DNA from: Gracilariopsis chorda
Taxonomy: Eukaryota; Rhodophyta; Florideophyceae; Gracilariales; Gracilariaceae
DNA length: 61,425 nt
Assembly (NCBI GenBank): GCA_003194525.1
Contig: NBIV01000324.1
Location: 1 to 61,425, forward strand
Direction: 5' to 3'
Numbering within the stretch: the first letter of the stretch is position 1; each line of letters opens with the position of its first letter. Shown in pieces: positions 41,313 to 53,800 of the stretch. Made by a program: the position numbers and the translations under genes. The notes beneath the pieces are model-generated. The model did not search any database, had not been told where the DNA came from, and worked only from the letters and a program-made list of their open reading frames with translations.

Positions 41313-42376
41313 TGTGGGCGCCATCACGAGACAGTGACGCAGGGGGCCGAAGTAAATGACAAATTAGCCTAAAAAGGTATTCCTCGTAGCTCCAAGCCCC
41401 AAAAAGATGAAACGACACGAACAAAAGATCAAACGAACAACCAATGCAGGGACCAAAAGGACTCAACCTGCAACGATAACAACAAATACAAAAGGAGAGC
41501 ACAAGGCTCAATCCAAATACAAACTTCTTGATACTTCTTGAAACGGCGCACAACCAAGAATTATTTCAATGGTCACTAGGAGTCAGACTCCCGGCTTCCG
41601 GTAAGACACTCCGGATGGGAAGTGATTTCTGCAGCCTACCCACTTCTGCACCAACCAGAAACCGATGCGTACAATCCTTACAGGGCTTCCAAAGGACATC
41701 TACTAACAGCGGGATATGCTTTCACTCTATACCCAATCTGGCCCTTTGCAGGAGAGGTTGCACGGCACGTCGCCTGCCGAAAGCTTCCCGTCAAGCACCT
41801 CCGTCCGGAAACCACCAGGTCTTTCGACCGCCACCGTTATCCGAGCAAAGCTCCGCTGGAGTCTCACAGACGACAGAAGCGCCTTTGGTACACACTACCC
41901 GTCTCCCGTCCACGCCAAGGGCGCTTCAACCGGTCTCAGCGCCGGTAATGCCCCACCCCAAGTATGCAAAAAGCGGCAAGCGCCTCACTAAGTGCGCTTG
42001 AGAGTTGATGGTTGATAGTAATAGTTGAGACAGTTGTGGGGGTGAGGACTTGAAATGTGTTTCTTCTAGAGATGAGTCCAGACCGAAGTTCAGGACTCAA
42101 CTTGCCTTTTTATAGAGTCAAAAAGCATGCAAAACAACACAGAAACGCATTATTACTTTCTACTTACTCACGTGTGCGTCTAAGTTACTCCATTGGCTTC
42201 CAGAAGCCTCTGGAACTGCACACTAACCAAATGTAATTTAGCAACTGGCGCCTGCATCACCGAAATACAGTGGTAATGCTGGGCCAGCGAAGCTTAGAAT
42301 GCTCCAGACACTGGGGGAGCACTCTACACGTGTGTTCCAGCAGTGCTGGAACATTCTACCAATTTTGCCACCCACA
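41313..42376 (-). repeat. GypF-family solo LTR 1
   Basis: 1064 bp, TG to CA, aligned along its length with the GypF LTRs (for example gcgccatcacgaga at the start and the cttccggt, actccgga, ctttgcagga, cccgtctcccgtccacgcc blocks). Flanks GAGTT and TAGTT agree at 4 of 5. No internal sequence remains, so LTR-LTR recombination removed the rest. Confidence 0.88.
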
Positions 42377-42756
42377 TAGTTTTTTTTGCTGGTAAAAAGG
42401 ACGCAAACGGTATCTCCAGCACTTCATCTGCATACCCCTGGTACAGTCGTCGCTCCACGTAGCTTCCAATGCGACACGTCATATATAGGCTAGAGATACA
42501 GATTCTGAACCTTCCACATGGGTCCAGTTGGCTTTGATGTGTCATCCAACCCTGCAATTCGCCATACAAAGGCACTCTTCTTTTCAAAACGCAGCTCTAA
42601 GGGTCTGTTTTCTGTCTCGATTTAGACTTGAATGGAAGCTTTTATGCAGCGCATATCGCTCCACGTAGTGCGCTTGGGCGGCTCGTATTCGTTTGAAACT
42701 CTCAAAGAGACATACTCAGCTAGGTGCATGTTTTTCATAACTGCCCTTCACAGCAG

Positions 42757-43005
42757 TCAGAATCGAGCCTCATCATGGACGTTCTTCGTCTCAAATGCGA
42801 CATCCATGTCCCTCAACAACTTGGACGTATCCAGCAGAAGAAGCTTGCACTCCATAGCTTTTGGCATACACTTTTCCTGACGGCCTACCTCACACAAATT
42901 TTCATCTATGAATTGCATTACAGTGGCAAAGTTTAGCGCTCTTTTGACCAGATTCTCTTCAAATGTGCAAGTCATATAGAAAACTTCAAGCTCCTCTTCT
43001 GCCAA
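42757..43005 (-). pseudogene. GypE gag fragment, 82 codons
   Basis: Alpha-helical text (EENLVKRALNFATVMQFIDENL, then ECKLLLLDTSKLLRDMDVAFETK) that fits GypF gag near LLKKAVMEYADLAQFV and the following helix. The neighbouring pieces at 43033-43296 and 42324-42587 continue it in other frames. The assignment rests on order and short matches. Confidence 0.45.
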
Positions 43006-43300
43006 AGATGGTAAACAATGTGTTGCCCTTTGTCATTCGGTGCCAATTTTGGCTACAAAACTGTTAAAAGAAAAGAATATTTTGAATACATCTGAGTCAG
43101 GTTCACCATTAAACACAATTGCTGAAGATGAGGAAATTGTTCTCAAAAACAACTTTGCGAATAGCATGAAAGAAACAGATCTGCTTGCCTTCCTCCCTCG
43201 GATGCGGAGGGAGGAGGAACAGACTTTTCTATATGTGAGCCTTACAGCGAGATTTCTAAAGAGCCAATCACAGGAATCAAGAAAACCTGGCGTCATGCGT

Positions 43301-46300
43301 GCCAGTACAAATGGGCCAAAGGGCGGTGCTTGACAATACCATTCGGTGATGTTACATGGTACGCACCTTCATACACGCGACGGTGGCAATCGCAGAGCAC
43401 TGGTTGCAGCAACATCGAACAGAAAGCACGTGATCTGAATAAGATTGGTAAAGAATAATCAAAGAGGGTGCTTTCTAATGGAAGACACGTTAAATGCCTT
43501 CTGCAAAGATCGTACACACAATTCCATAAAATCAGGCACTTTGAAAACACTCAAATTGCGAGAAGTTTATGAGGCTGGTCATCATCAGAGGAGTTCCTCC
43601 TCAGCCGTAGGGATCACATATTTGGCACGAAAACCTTAACCTAAACCCTTCCCATACAGAAAAAAAAACCGTTATCATATACAGATGGGCAAAAGAAGCA
43701 GCGTACATGATACACTTAACTTCCTGAACTCTCCCACTACCAGCCAGATTTGGCTGGCTTCTAACAATACAAGCTTTCCACCTCTGGCCACCGCGTTAAA
43801 CGTCTCCTCCCTTTCACACTATCCATGGCGTTAACTTTAAACTGCTCTGACAGACATTTTAGTTTACATTATCTGAACTAAAACCCAACCAGAACACTGC
43901 AAAATGCTTGTCACACTACATCTACCGGCCGCTGCTCTAAAACTCCATCGAAAAGCAACGTCCAAGTTTATCCGTCAGGACAATGTTGATCGTATCAAAA
44001 GAAAAGACTACAAACCATGCCTTGTGGCGGTGCAATTAATCAAATCGAGGACCACCATCTTCTACCATTGATGGAACAGTGTTTGCTGTTATGGCGCTGA
44101 GAATAGGATGTAATGTTTGAAGTTCATACTAAGGCATCTCCACAGCTACAAAGAACTATGGACGGTTTACGCCAAAAGCTGGCTACGTTATATCGCCATC
44201 CTACTTCAACTAGGTATCTGTTGATAACTACTGACGTTAGAAGGGCAAAGCGTATCCAGAAGACCGTAAAAGACAGAGGAGATATGGATGATCGTGAACA
44301 AATGGACTAGAACATTGGGTCTTGTTTTCTTACGTTGGTTGCATTTCCACCGTAATCATACGAGGAAAACGCTCCCCCGAGACATAACCGTACGAAGCCT
44401 GAGTCTAACGTTGCATTGCAACCATAGCCGTTGGGTTGTCAGAATCGTTATAATTCTTCGAAGAATGAACAAGTCAATATGATATATTTATTAAAGTTAT
44501 CGTTACTGAAGTGGTGATGAGAAAAAGCTAGAACGCCCTACGGATGAAACAGGAGAGATCTGTTCGTAACTCATTGAGAATACCGTACATTACGAAAATT
44601 TTATGAGGATAACGCTGATGGTGATCGACTAGTCCTCTTCCAAGAACAGCTAAATATTTGAACTGCTTTGAAGAAATTTGCTTGCCTTAAAGCTCATTCG
44701 TGGCATATATGTGCTTAGTATTGGATTGATTTATACCATTGGCGTTCAAAAAATAAAGATCTGTATGCTATATAGCAATATATCGGGTTTTTTGCCAATT
44801 GTTTCGTAAAGAATTCTGCCTTTCAGTCGCGGAAACATACCATGAAATGCTCTTATACACTATTCTGATGTTGGTGTTGCGGATGTCGCCTGCTTTATGT
44901 GAATGAACTCTCTCTAATCTTTTGCATGTGTCTGCATGATATCTGGAACATATGGATGTGCGGCAAGCGCGCGAGCATTGATTCACTGATGAAGTGATTC
45001 ACACGTGTGTTGCTGGGCCGTGGACAGCTGTTCTGCCAAGCAACAGAATTGTGTGGACCACAAGCGTGCTGTACTACAGTAGTTAGTAAACTTATTTTAT
45101 TATGACCATATCGTATTTACCGGAGGACGGCCCTGCCGTTTATGCGTGAAGAAAAGTTAAGCTGTTACTTGCCTCTGAGTTATCACCATCAAAAAGTGAC
45201 TAACTCCCCCCGGGGTCTCACAGCGTTCAGGTGTCTCGTTACACTCACCTGCACAGTGTCTTTCAGGACGTCTGATCTGCTTCACCCTGTGGATTCTTCC
45301 AGTGTCACTTGTCAACAATGTTTTGGTTATCTTTATTATCTTGGTGGCAGATAGTTATTCGACACGTTTTACAGCGCAGGCCGAGTACGCATCACCCTCA
45401 TTGTCAGGTCTCGTTCGGCTTTTCGCACGACCGGCTAGGTTGTTACCTTTTCCTTTGGGACTCTTCTATTTTCTCCTTGTTCAGGAACACCGTTCACACT
45501 GATTTGCACGTCAAACCAAACGTCTGGTATACTGATTCCTAGTAACCCCTCCATAGCCAAAGCCAGTACTCACGTCGGTCTTATCCTTGAACACCGTGTG
45601 GTGCATAGGGGTTTATCACTGAATTAATCCCATAAAATGGTAAGGCCATGAATTACTTCGGAGGGTTTTCTTTCTATAGGCGATGCCCTACAACAGCCAG
45701 CAATCAGATTCCGAACGTTACATTTGGTCTGGAATTTCGGTCACCATCGGAAGAGCATAGCCTTCGCAAAGGCATTATTTTGGACAGTGGGAAAGTTGAG
45801 GTAGTTTCCCATCATGTTTCCCGCAAACTGAAACCGCTCCTATAACGCTCTCTAATACTTCTTGCTAGCCCTTGTATTCCTGGTATTCCCACCAGGTCAC
45901 CCCATCTTGTCGTTGTGGCTGTTTTCGGCAGCTCTCTGAATACCTCCAATTGTCCCACCTCTGCCAGTGCTTTCTTACAATCCGCAGTCATTACATGCGT
46001 ACAATGATTATGACCATCCACTCCGCCATTGTTTTTATGTCTACCAGTTCTCCTACCACCCTGTTCTTCACTTTCCTCCCCTGCACTTATTCCCGCCAGT
46101 TTTACGGTACTCACCAGTCATCCTCACTCCCTTCAGCCCTCCTAATATGCAAATTACAACCAGCACCCCATGTGACCACCTATAGATTAAACAATGTGCA
46201 CTTTCGTATTGGAAACCTAAAACCACACTTCGGTCACGTTTTTGCCAACAAGGACACTAAAAGCCCCACAGGTTCTGTCGGAAGGCCTCAAATTACCACT

Positions 46301-47350
46301 ACCAGCTTCAAATTTGGCGAAAAGCTGCAGAATACAATATGCGAGCGTAACACCTCGTAGAACAGTCCAAAACTCGTCTCACACCAGCAGAATCTCTGCA
46401 AAAGAGCAATATGGTTCGAGTAACAACCAGTATGGCAGTCTAGCGTAGCCAAGTTCAAAGACTTGGAAGATGTATAGAAATCAACAAAAAAAGCTCCATT
46501 GACTAAAAAGTCCTAATATCACCGCTGGTGGTCCTTCCGGTATCATTGCAGAAGAAGCCACACTGATAAATGCACGACTAAGACTGGCAACATCCAGAGA
46601 ATTTGCAGTAGATAACCCTCAAATCAGACACGTCATGTCCTGCACCGGCACTGACCGACGCCGAGGATTCAAGAACGACTTCCAAGCTCCGAGGTGTCTC
46701 GGAAGTACAGAACTCTTTGCCGTTATATCTTGTACACGACAATCGAAAATAAAAGGCATGCTATACCTGTGACAGAATGTTTCTCTCACATTGACACATT
46801 CCTCGCGACACTTGATGATATACAAAAACGAATATCCAGGCATACTATTCTATACAAACCACATCTAGAACATCGATGAATCTTCCTTCGGAAGCACGCT
46901 AGGGAAATGGAGAAAGGCTTTCACATCAAGTGATACAGTCAGCGTATAGTACAACAAGAATATAACTGCCTTAATTGATGCATGTGCTGCGGTGCTCATC
47001 AAGAATGCTTTTTTCATTGCTAGTGCGAAAGAGAAATCTCCGACTGCTATGCTCCTGTTACAGGAAGTCTCTCTGCATCCCCAATCGATATTATCAAGCG
47101 ATTCACTTTGGAAGGGTGGTTACACTTTGGTGGTTGCATAATAGTGTAAAAAAATGGACAATTGGAAGGTTTTGTGCTTGAAACGTTTGTCAAGCATGTT
47201 CAAATTACTAAACGCACAGCACTGAACAGTAATTCAGGTTTAGTACTCTTCTTCGATGGTCATTTGTCAGAAAAATACTTGCGATGGATTTAGTACTGCT
47301 CGCACACGGTATGGAAACTGTTTGAAATGCTGTAAATACTGTGAACTTGG
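43301..47350. other. Unassigned 4 kb, scattered coding-like text
   Basis: No domain or LTR pair is recognised. Coding-like text appears on the + strand at about 46500-47150 (pieces such as NARLRLATSREFAVDNP and ALIDACAAVLIKNAFFIASAKEKS, broken by stops) and on the - strand at 45812-46114 (100 codons, KKALAEVGQLEVFRELPK). These may be remains of one or two decayed genes. The rest (43650-45100) has only short chance frames. Confidence 0.35.
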
Positions 47351-47354
47351 ACGT

Positions 47355-47421
47355 ATGCCCTTGCCATGATGGCAGGGCATGCCTCCCAGATTTACATGCT
47401 CTGCCATCATGGCAAGGGCAT
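47355..47421. repeat. Strong hairpin, 27-bp arms with 13-nt loop
   Basis: Arm 47355-47381 pairs with 47395-47421 at 26 of 27 positions. The predicted transcript would be a long stem with a small loop. It could be a small-RNA precursor, a foldback transposon remnant or a cruciform; the sequence alone does not decide. Confidence 0.85.
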
Positions 47422-48603
47422 GCTCACGCATAAATATGCATGCCGCCCGTTTGTCCGTACACCGTCCGCACCGCCACGCAACCATGCGCACCACCATCTG
47501 CCGCCCACGCCGTCGCGTAGTCCGGCGCCTTTAGTGCGTCCCAGTAACCGCACCCGTCACCGCCAATGCCGCTGACGCCCCGGCTTCGATCCTGCGCTGC
47601 TCTTCGGCTCCGTCTCCATTCTCCTGGCGCACCTGCCAACGTCGCGTCGCCGGCCGTGTCTTCCACTCAAAGGCACAAAAAGAAATACCGTACGAGGTAT
47701 AATAACTTTTGCCAAGCTGGTCCTTCATGGCAAGTATGTGTCCCCTGAAAGGTTGTTATGAGTTATTGCTTAGACCTAAGATGCATAAATAAAGATTATG
47801 CGCCTAGCATATTTGTCTATAAAAGCCGGAGTTCGGCAACCTCCAAGCCAAATCGGGCCAGACCACCTCTCCTCTCTTTGGCAACCCTCACCTTCTCTTA
47901 GAGAAGTCTGCTCCTCCCTGCCATGAACCACACTCTTCACCACTCAACCCTTTACGTTTTGCGGCTCGTTCTCCCGCATTTTCCCCAGTGCTTGTACTAC
48001 ATTGCCTTTGTTTGGGCTTGTCTTGTGTAGCACGGTGCGATTTGGCCACGCACTAGACCTAAGGTTTTGGTCGTGCGTGTTGGCCATCGCGCTATGCTAG
48101 GACTGATCATCAGCACTACGCTAGATATAAGGTTTTGATCGCGTAGGTTATCCGCTGGTGTAGTCTCTTTGCTACATTGTCCCGGGCTTTGGCACTCGTT
48201 GTGTTTTGTTGTCACGACTGGGTTTCCTTTCTACCTTCCATCTTGGTTCTTTGTCACGGTTTGTGCCTATTCACTACATTGGCATCGCACGCCTGTGCTG
48301 GTACTCTCGAGCTACGATTCTATTTCTGACCTGCCCTCCAGTGAACAAGGGTACAAAAAAGACTGTCATCGTATGTTGTCGTGACAACGTGCAACATGAA
48401 ACTCACAAATACTTCCTCAATCCTACACGTTTGTGATCAACTAGCCAACCAAATTCTGAGAGCCCGTCCGAGAAATAAGAGAACTTCTGTCGGCAAGGAT
48501 GGGTGGATATATTGAAAGCTAACTTCATGGTGGCTTTTGCCTTTAATAACTGAGTCCAAATCACTCTCGAACCTATTCACAGGTTGTTCAAATTAACAGG
48601 TAC
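47422..48603. other. Unassigned, LTR-like regulatory region
   Basis: 47460-47690 is C-rich with open frames in several phases. A TATAAAAG at 47818-47825 is followed by TC-rich DNA and then by two near-copies of a ctagaccta-aggttttggtcg motif (about 48052 and 48122). This arrangement resembles a retrotransposon LTR, but ends and target duplication were not found. Confidence 0.35.
47818..47825 (+). promoter_or_regulatory. Possible TATA box
   Basis: TATAAAAG followed by pyrimidine-rich DNA; no gene downstream is recognised. Confidence 0.35.
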
Positions 48604-48608
48604 ATTTC

Positions 48609-49671
48609 CGTTGGTCGCGAAACGTGTAGAATGTTCCGACACTGCTGGAACACAAGTGTAGAGTGTTTCGGCAGCCCTAGAGCATTCTTTGCTTCGCAGA
48701 ACCAGCCTTGCTGCTGTATTTAAGTGATTTTGGTGCCAGGATATGGAGTGGTATTGGTTAGTGTGCAGCTCTAGAGTGTGCTAGAAGCCAATGGAGTACA
48801 TTATAAGCACAAATGAGTAAGTAGAAAGTAGTACTGCGTTCCTGCATTGTTTCAAGTCATTTTAGACGCTCTAAAAGGGCACGTTGAGGCCCAAATTTCG
48901 GTCTGGACTCAGCTCAACATCACACTCATACACAAACTTCACCCCTTAACCTTTCCAACGCTTTCAATCAACCATTCAACCATCATCTGCATCTAGTGAG
49001 GCGTGTGCCGCTATGTGCCTATTTGGGGTGGGAACCTACCGTCGCTAAGACCGATTGAAGTGCTTCAAGCGTGGACGGGAGACGGGCAGTGTGTACCAAA
49101 GGTGCTTCTGTCGTCTTTGAGTCCCACCGGAGCTTTGCTCAGATAACGGTGTCGATCGAAAGACCTGGCATTTTCCGGACGGAAGTGCTCGACAGAAAGC
49201 TCTACGCAGGCGACGTGCCGTGCGACCTTTCCTGCAAAAGGCCAGATTGGGTACAGTGTGAAAGCATATCCCGCTGTTAGTAGCGCTACTTTGGAAACCC
49301 TGTAAGGATTGTACGAGCTTGCTTATGGTTAGCGCAGAAGTAGATAGGCTGCACAAATCCCTACGAATCTGGAGTTTCTGACTAGAAGCAGGGACTCTGA
49401 CTCCTAGTGGCCACTGAAATAAGTATTTGCTCGCGCGCCGTATCAAGAATTTTTGAAGAAGTTTTTTAGGATGGAGACTTTTGCTCTCCCTTTTGTTTTC
49501 ATATTTGCTTAGCAGGTTGACTCCTTTTGGTCCCTGGATTTCCATTCTTTCGTACATTCTATTTATCATTTTCATCTCTACGGGGCTTTCAGCTACAAGG
49601 ACACCCTTTTTAGCCTACTTTATTGCTATGCTTGGCCCCCCTTGCCTGACCGTTTTGTGATGACACCCACA
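48609..49671 (+). repeat. GypF-family solo LTR 2 (inverted relative to GypF)
   Basis: 1063 bp, the reverse complement of a GypF LTR, ending cccACA at 49671; its first base pair has mutated from TG to CG. Perfect target duplication ATTTC at 48604-48608 and 49672-49676. Only 75 bp separate its right duplication from that of GypF. Confidence 0.9.
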
Positions 49672-49745
49672 ATTTCTATTCTAGTACCAGTTTGCTGAAA
49701 AGTACAAGATGTAAAAAGGTGAGCAAAATGAGTGCATCGACGTAG

Positions 49746-49750
49746 AATAA
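49746..49750. repeat. Target-site duplication AATAA (left of GypF)
   Basis: Identical to 56496-56500. Confidence 0.92.
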
Positions 49751-50814
49751 TGTGCGCGCCATCACGAGACGGTGACGCAGGGGGGCCGAAAAGTTGTAAT
49801 AATAAAAGCCAAAAGGGTGCTCTTCGTAGCTAAAAGCCCCAAAACAAGTTGAAAACAGTGGGATCAAAAGAACTAAACCCACTCGATGAAATAAAACAAC
49901 ACTAGGGAGAGCATGAGGCTCAATCCCCAAATAAAACTTCTTAACTTCTTTGTTGAAACGGCGCGCAACCCAAGAATTATGTCAAGGATCACTAAGGGTC
50001 AGACCCTCGGCTTCCGGTCAGACACTCCGGATGTGAAGTGGATTCTGCAGCCTACCTACCTCTGCACTAACCAGAAGCAGGCGCATACAATCCTTACAGG
50101 GCTTCCCGAGGAGAGCTACTAACAGCGGGATATGCTTTCACTCTATACCCAAGCTGGCCCTTTGCAGGAAAGGTTGCACGGCACGTCGCCTGCGGATAGC
50201 TTCCAGTCAAGTACTTCCGTCCGGAAATCCCCAGGTCTTTCGACCGACACCGTTATCCGAGCAGAGCTCCGGTGGGGCTCACAGACGACAGAAACACCTT
50301 TGGTACACACTACCCGTCTCCCGTCCACGCCTAAGGCGCTTCAACCGGTCTTAGCGACGGTACTTCCCCACCCTATTGGACAACTAGCGGCACACGCCTC
50401 ACTAGAAGCCCTTTATCCAGTGGCTAACGCCTCACTGGTTGTTGATGATAGTTGAAGTGGCTGAAGGTTGATAGGGGGTGGGGCTTAGATGTTGGTCGAT
50501 TGTTGAGGTGAGTTCAGACCGAAGTCCGAAGCTCAGAACCTCTTTTTATAGTGTTTAGAGGCACTACAAACGAGCCAAATACGCATTTCTACTTGCTAGT
50601 TACTCATGTGTGCGTCTAGGTTACTCCATTGGCTTCTAAAGACCTCTGGAGCTGCACAATAACCAATAATAAAGCGACAATTTGCGCCAGCATCACTAAA
50701 ATACTGTAGTCTTTGCTGGGCCAACAAAGCGTGCAATGTGCTAGACACTACTGGAACATTCTACACGTGTGTTCCAGCAATGTCTAGCACATTCCGCAAC
50801 ATTAGCGACCGACA
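49751..50814 (-). repeat. GypF 3' LTR
   Basis: 1064 bp, TG to CA. Contains the TATA box on the - strand (near 50550) and an imperfect palindrome (gtgctagacact...agtgtctagcac-like) at 50736-50793 near its outer end. Confidence 0.95.
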
Positions 50815-50827
50815 CAACCCCAACCTC
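50815..50827 (-). other. GypF polypurine tract
   Basis: gaggttggggttg on the - strand, directly adjacent to the 3' LTR. It is G/T-interrupted, so not a classical pure-purine tract. Confidence 0.6.
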
Positions 50828-50858
50828 AAGGGTTGCCACGCCGCGGCAACCTGAAAAC

Positions 50859-53800
50859 CTAACGTTCCATCGGGCGCGCAATATACTTCTTCAAACGACG
50901 GGCGTGTATTCCATGGCGAGTGTACCGGTTGTGTGGAGAAACCAACGTGTACCTTGGATGGTGAGCCCTCACCACACGACATGGGCCAAAGTACTTAGAG
51001 GAAAAAGCAGGCCATTTCACGGTACTGTTCAGGGCCTTTCCACGAGCCACAAGGACCAGATCACCGACTTCAAACTTCGTAATGGAGACTGCATCGACTT
51101 CCTTCAAAGGCCTCTGAGCAGAACGTTTAGCTCTATGATTCCTTGATGCGAGCAGCTCCACTGAGCGGAACCGGTCGGAGGAGTCCCCAACTCGTGCCAC
51201 GACACCACCTTCATCGGAGGTCATACGTGGTTTCACACCGTAAAGCAACTCGAACGGAGAGATCCCACTGCCAAGATGTCTGCGCCGGTATCCGTACAGA
51301 ACCGAAGGCGGGTGTTCGTCCCAACTTGAACGATTATCCAGAGCTTTCTTTCCTATTGCTCTTTTCAGAGTACCAACCATCCTTTCAGCTCGGCCATTGG
51401 ACGTGGGGGCGTACGCCAAGACCGTTTTCCATTTGATACCATGGTCCTCCATGAATGAGACGAGCGATTTAGAAGTGAAGCATGTAGCATTGTCCGACAC
51501 CACGATACGAGGGAAACCAAACACGGCAATGATCTCTTTTCTCACGAAGTCTATGACCTCCTGTGACGTAGACCATTTTGTCGCTACGGCAAGTGGCCAA
51601 CCAGTCAAATGCTCAACACAAACCAGAATGAAACGGTTTCCGAATTCGGTAGTCGGAAGAGGACCTGCAAAATCAATCGAGAAAACGTCAAAGAGAGAGG
51701 AAATGGGAGTCCGAAGGTTGCTGTAGTACCTTGGTAGTGGTGCGAGTCTCTGGCATTCGTCACAACTCTTGACGTAGTTGTCGATATCTTCATGCATAGT
51801 GGGCCACCAGTATCTCTCAGTGATGAACTTCCTTGTAGTCTTCAAATCCCAGTGTCCAATCTCATCATGAAATGATTTGATAATGATCTGTCGCCGACCA
51901 ATAACAGGAACAACTCGCAGTGCGTTTGGGATCCTTCTGAATAATTTTCCTTCCCAGACCAGGAATTTCTTCGCATTTCGTCGGATTGCTTGGCGGAGAC
52001 GTGCATCAGTCTCATCTGTAAGCAGACCACACAAGAAGCGCGCAATGTTTGCGTCGTATGGTTCAAGACCGGAGAAGTCGTCAGGCTCAACAGCCATACA
52101 AGCAAGGTCGCCTTCATCTTCTAACGGCTCGACCTCGTCTCCGTGAACTATCCTTGACAGATAATCTGCTGCGCCATTCTCCTTGCCTGCGCGATACACT
52201 ATTTCAAAGTCATACTCGGCCAGAAAGTCTAGCCAGCGAGCTAAGCGTCCATTTATATCGCGCTCCTGAAATGCATATTGTAAAGCCATATGGTCCGTGA
52301 TTACCTTGAATGGAAAAGACGAGAGTAGATACAATCTGAACTTCTTGAGAGCAAAGATAACTGCCAATGCTTCTCTTTCACATGCCGAGTAGTTCTTTTC
52401 CGCAGCGGTCATAGTACGACTGGCAAACTGCAGAGGATGTATCTTCCCATCTTCCTTTTTCTGAGAGAGAACTGCGCCGAGTGAAACACTAGAGGCGTCC
52501 GTTTCCACAATGAAAGGCTGCTCGAAGTTTGGAAATGAAAGTAGTGGAGGCTCAGTCATTTTTTTCTTCAGACCGTGGAAAGCTTCTAGCATCTCTCCGG
52601 TCCAACGCAGCTTCTTATTCCCGGAGGTAGCACTGTGAAGCACGGCGGAGGTCTCAGCAAAGGTTCTGATGAACCTTCGATAGTATCCGGCTAGTCCCAG
52701 AAAAGATCGTAGTTCCGTAGTGGTGGCAGGAATTGGGGCATCCTGGATCTTAGCCATCTTCTCCTGGTCCACGTGCAATCCATCTCCGTTGATGACATGG
52801 CCTAGAAGAGACACCTCCGATGGTGCAAAGAAACATTTGGACAGTTTGAGCTTCAATCCATGCTTCGCAATCCGACCAATCACAGCGTTCAAGTGAATCA
52901 CGTGCTCTCTGAGGCTTCTTGAGAATATGAAAACGTCATCAATGTAAACCCGAACGAATGGAAGTCCTCTTAGCACATGATCCATCATCCGTTGAAAGGT
53001 GGAAGGGGCATTCATGAGACCAAATGGCATGACTTCGAACATGAAAGTTCCGTATCTGCACACAAAGGTCGTCATCTCTTTGCAATCCTCAGACATCTTG
53101 ACTTGCCAGTATCCAGAGAACAGGTCGAGCGTAGTGAAGACACAGCAACCTCCAAGTTCCTCAAAGATCTCTTCCATGCGTGGCAAAGGCCAGCGGTCAG
53201 CTTTCATGACTCTGTTCAGCTCTCTGTAATCGACACAAAACCTTGCGCTTCCATCTTTCTTCGAGGCAATGACAATTGGAAACGACCACGCAGAGGCTGA
53301 AGGGGTAATGATACCAGCTTCGAGAAGAAGATCAATCTCCTTGCGTACGAACTCGTTGTGCTTCGGCGACATCCTCCTGGCTCTGAAGTAGATTGGTTTG
53401 TCAACTGTCAACTCGAAAGAGTGAGAAACAGTCACATCGGCTGGGCGTAAGTCTTTCAATGACCAAGCGATTACATTCGAGTCCTTCAGACAAGAAACCA
53501 AGTCGTCTCTTTCATCCTCTGAAATGTGCGAGAGTTTTGAAAAGAGTAACTTCTCGTGCTGCTCATCAGTAGTGATGTCCAATTGCGGCATCATTTCGGG
53601 AGTCTCGCCATGGTTCTTTTCTGTTAGAGCAACCATGAGTTGTTCGTCATTTTTAGAAGCAGTATCAGAGTCAATAGCGGCGTCAGAATCTGAAGTGAAG
53701 TCGTCGCTATCCGTCTGGAAACCCTCTTCGTATGAAATCTCGACGCGAGCATAGTCAAAGCCAAGTGTTACTCTTTTTCCATCAATATGCATCTTCACGT

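Larger units (their letters stand above)
39400..43300 (-). mobile_element. GypE: decayed Ty3/gypsy relative of GypF, holding a solo LTR
   Basis: On the - strand three parts resemble the intact GypF polyprotein in order. Gag: FKIFFSFNSFVAKIGTE near 43090, against GypF LKFFFYFENVAMRGRTDE. Protease: VLDDSSMDLIIG, LRNFQDFINTGNDMV near 40050, against VIDGPPFDIIVG, LESLQACLDLGNQHV. RT: FSGYWQEKMSEE, stop, KEMTTFV near 39500, against FSGYWQVKMSEDCKEMTTFV. The RT breaks off near 39440, and 39130-39400 is unassigned. No LTRs of its own were found. A GypF solo LTR sits within the gag region. Confidence 0.55.

Noticed and set aside
45872..46360. 162-codon + strand ORF
   Set aside because: Antisense to a slightly better - strand frame (45812-46114) and no recognisable motif; kept only in the region note.
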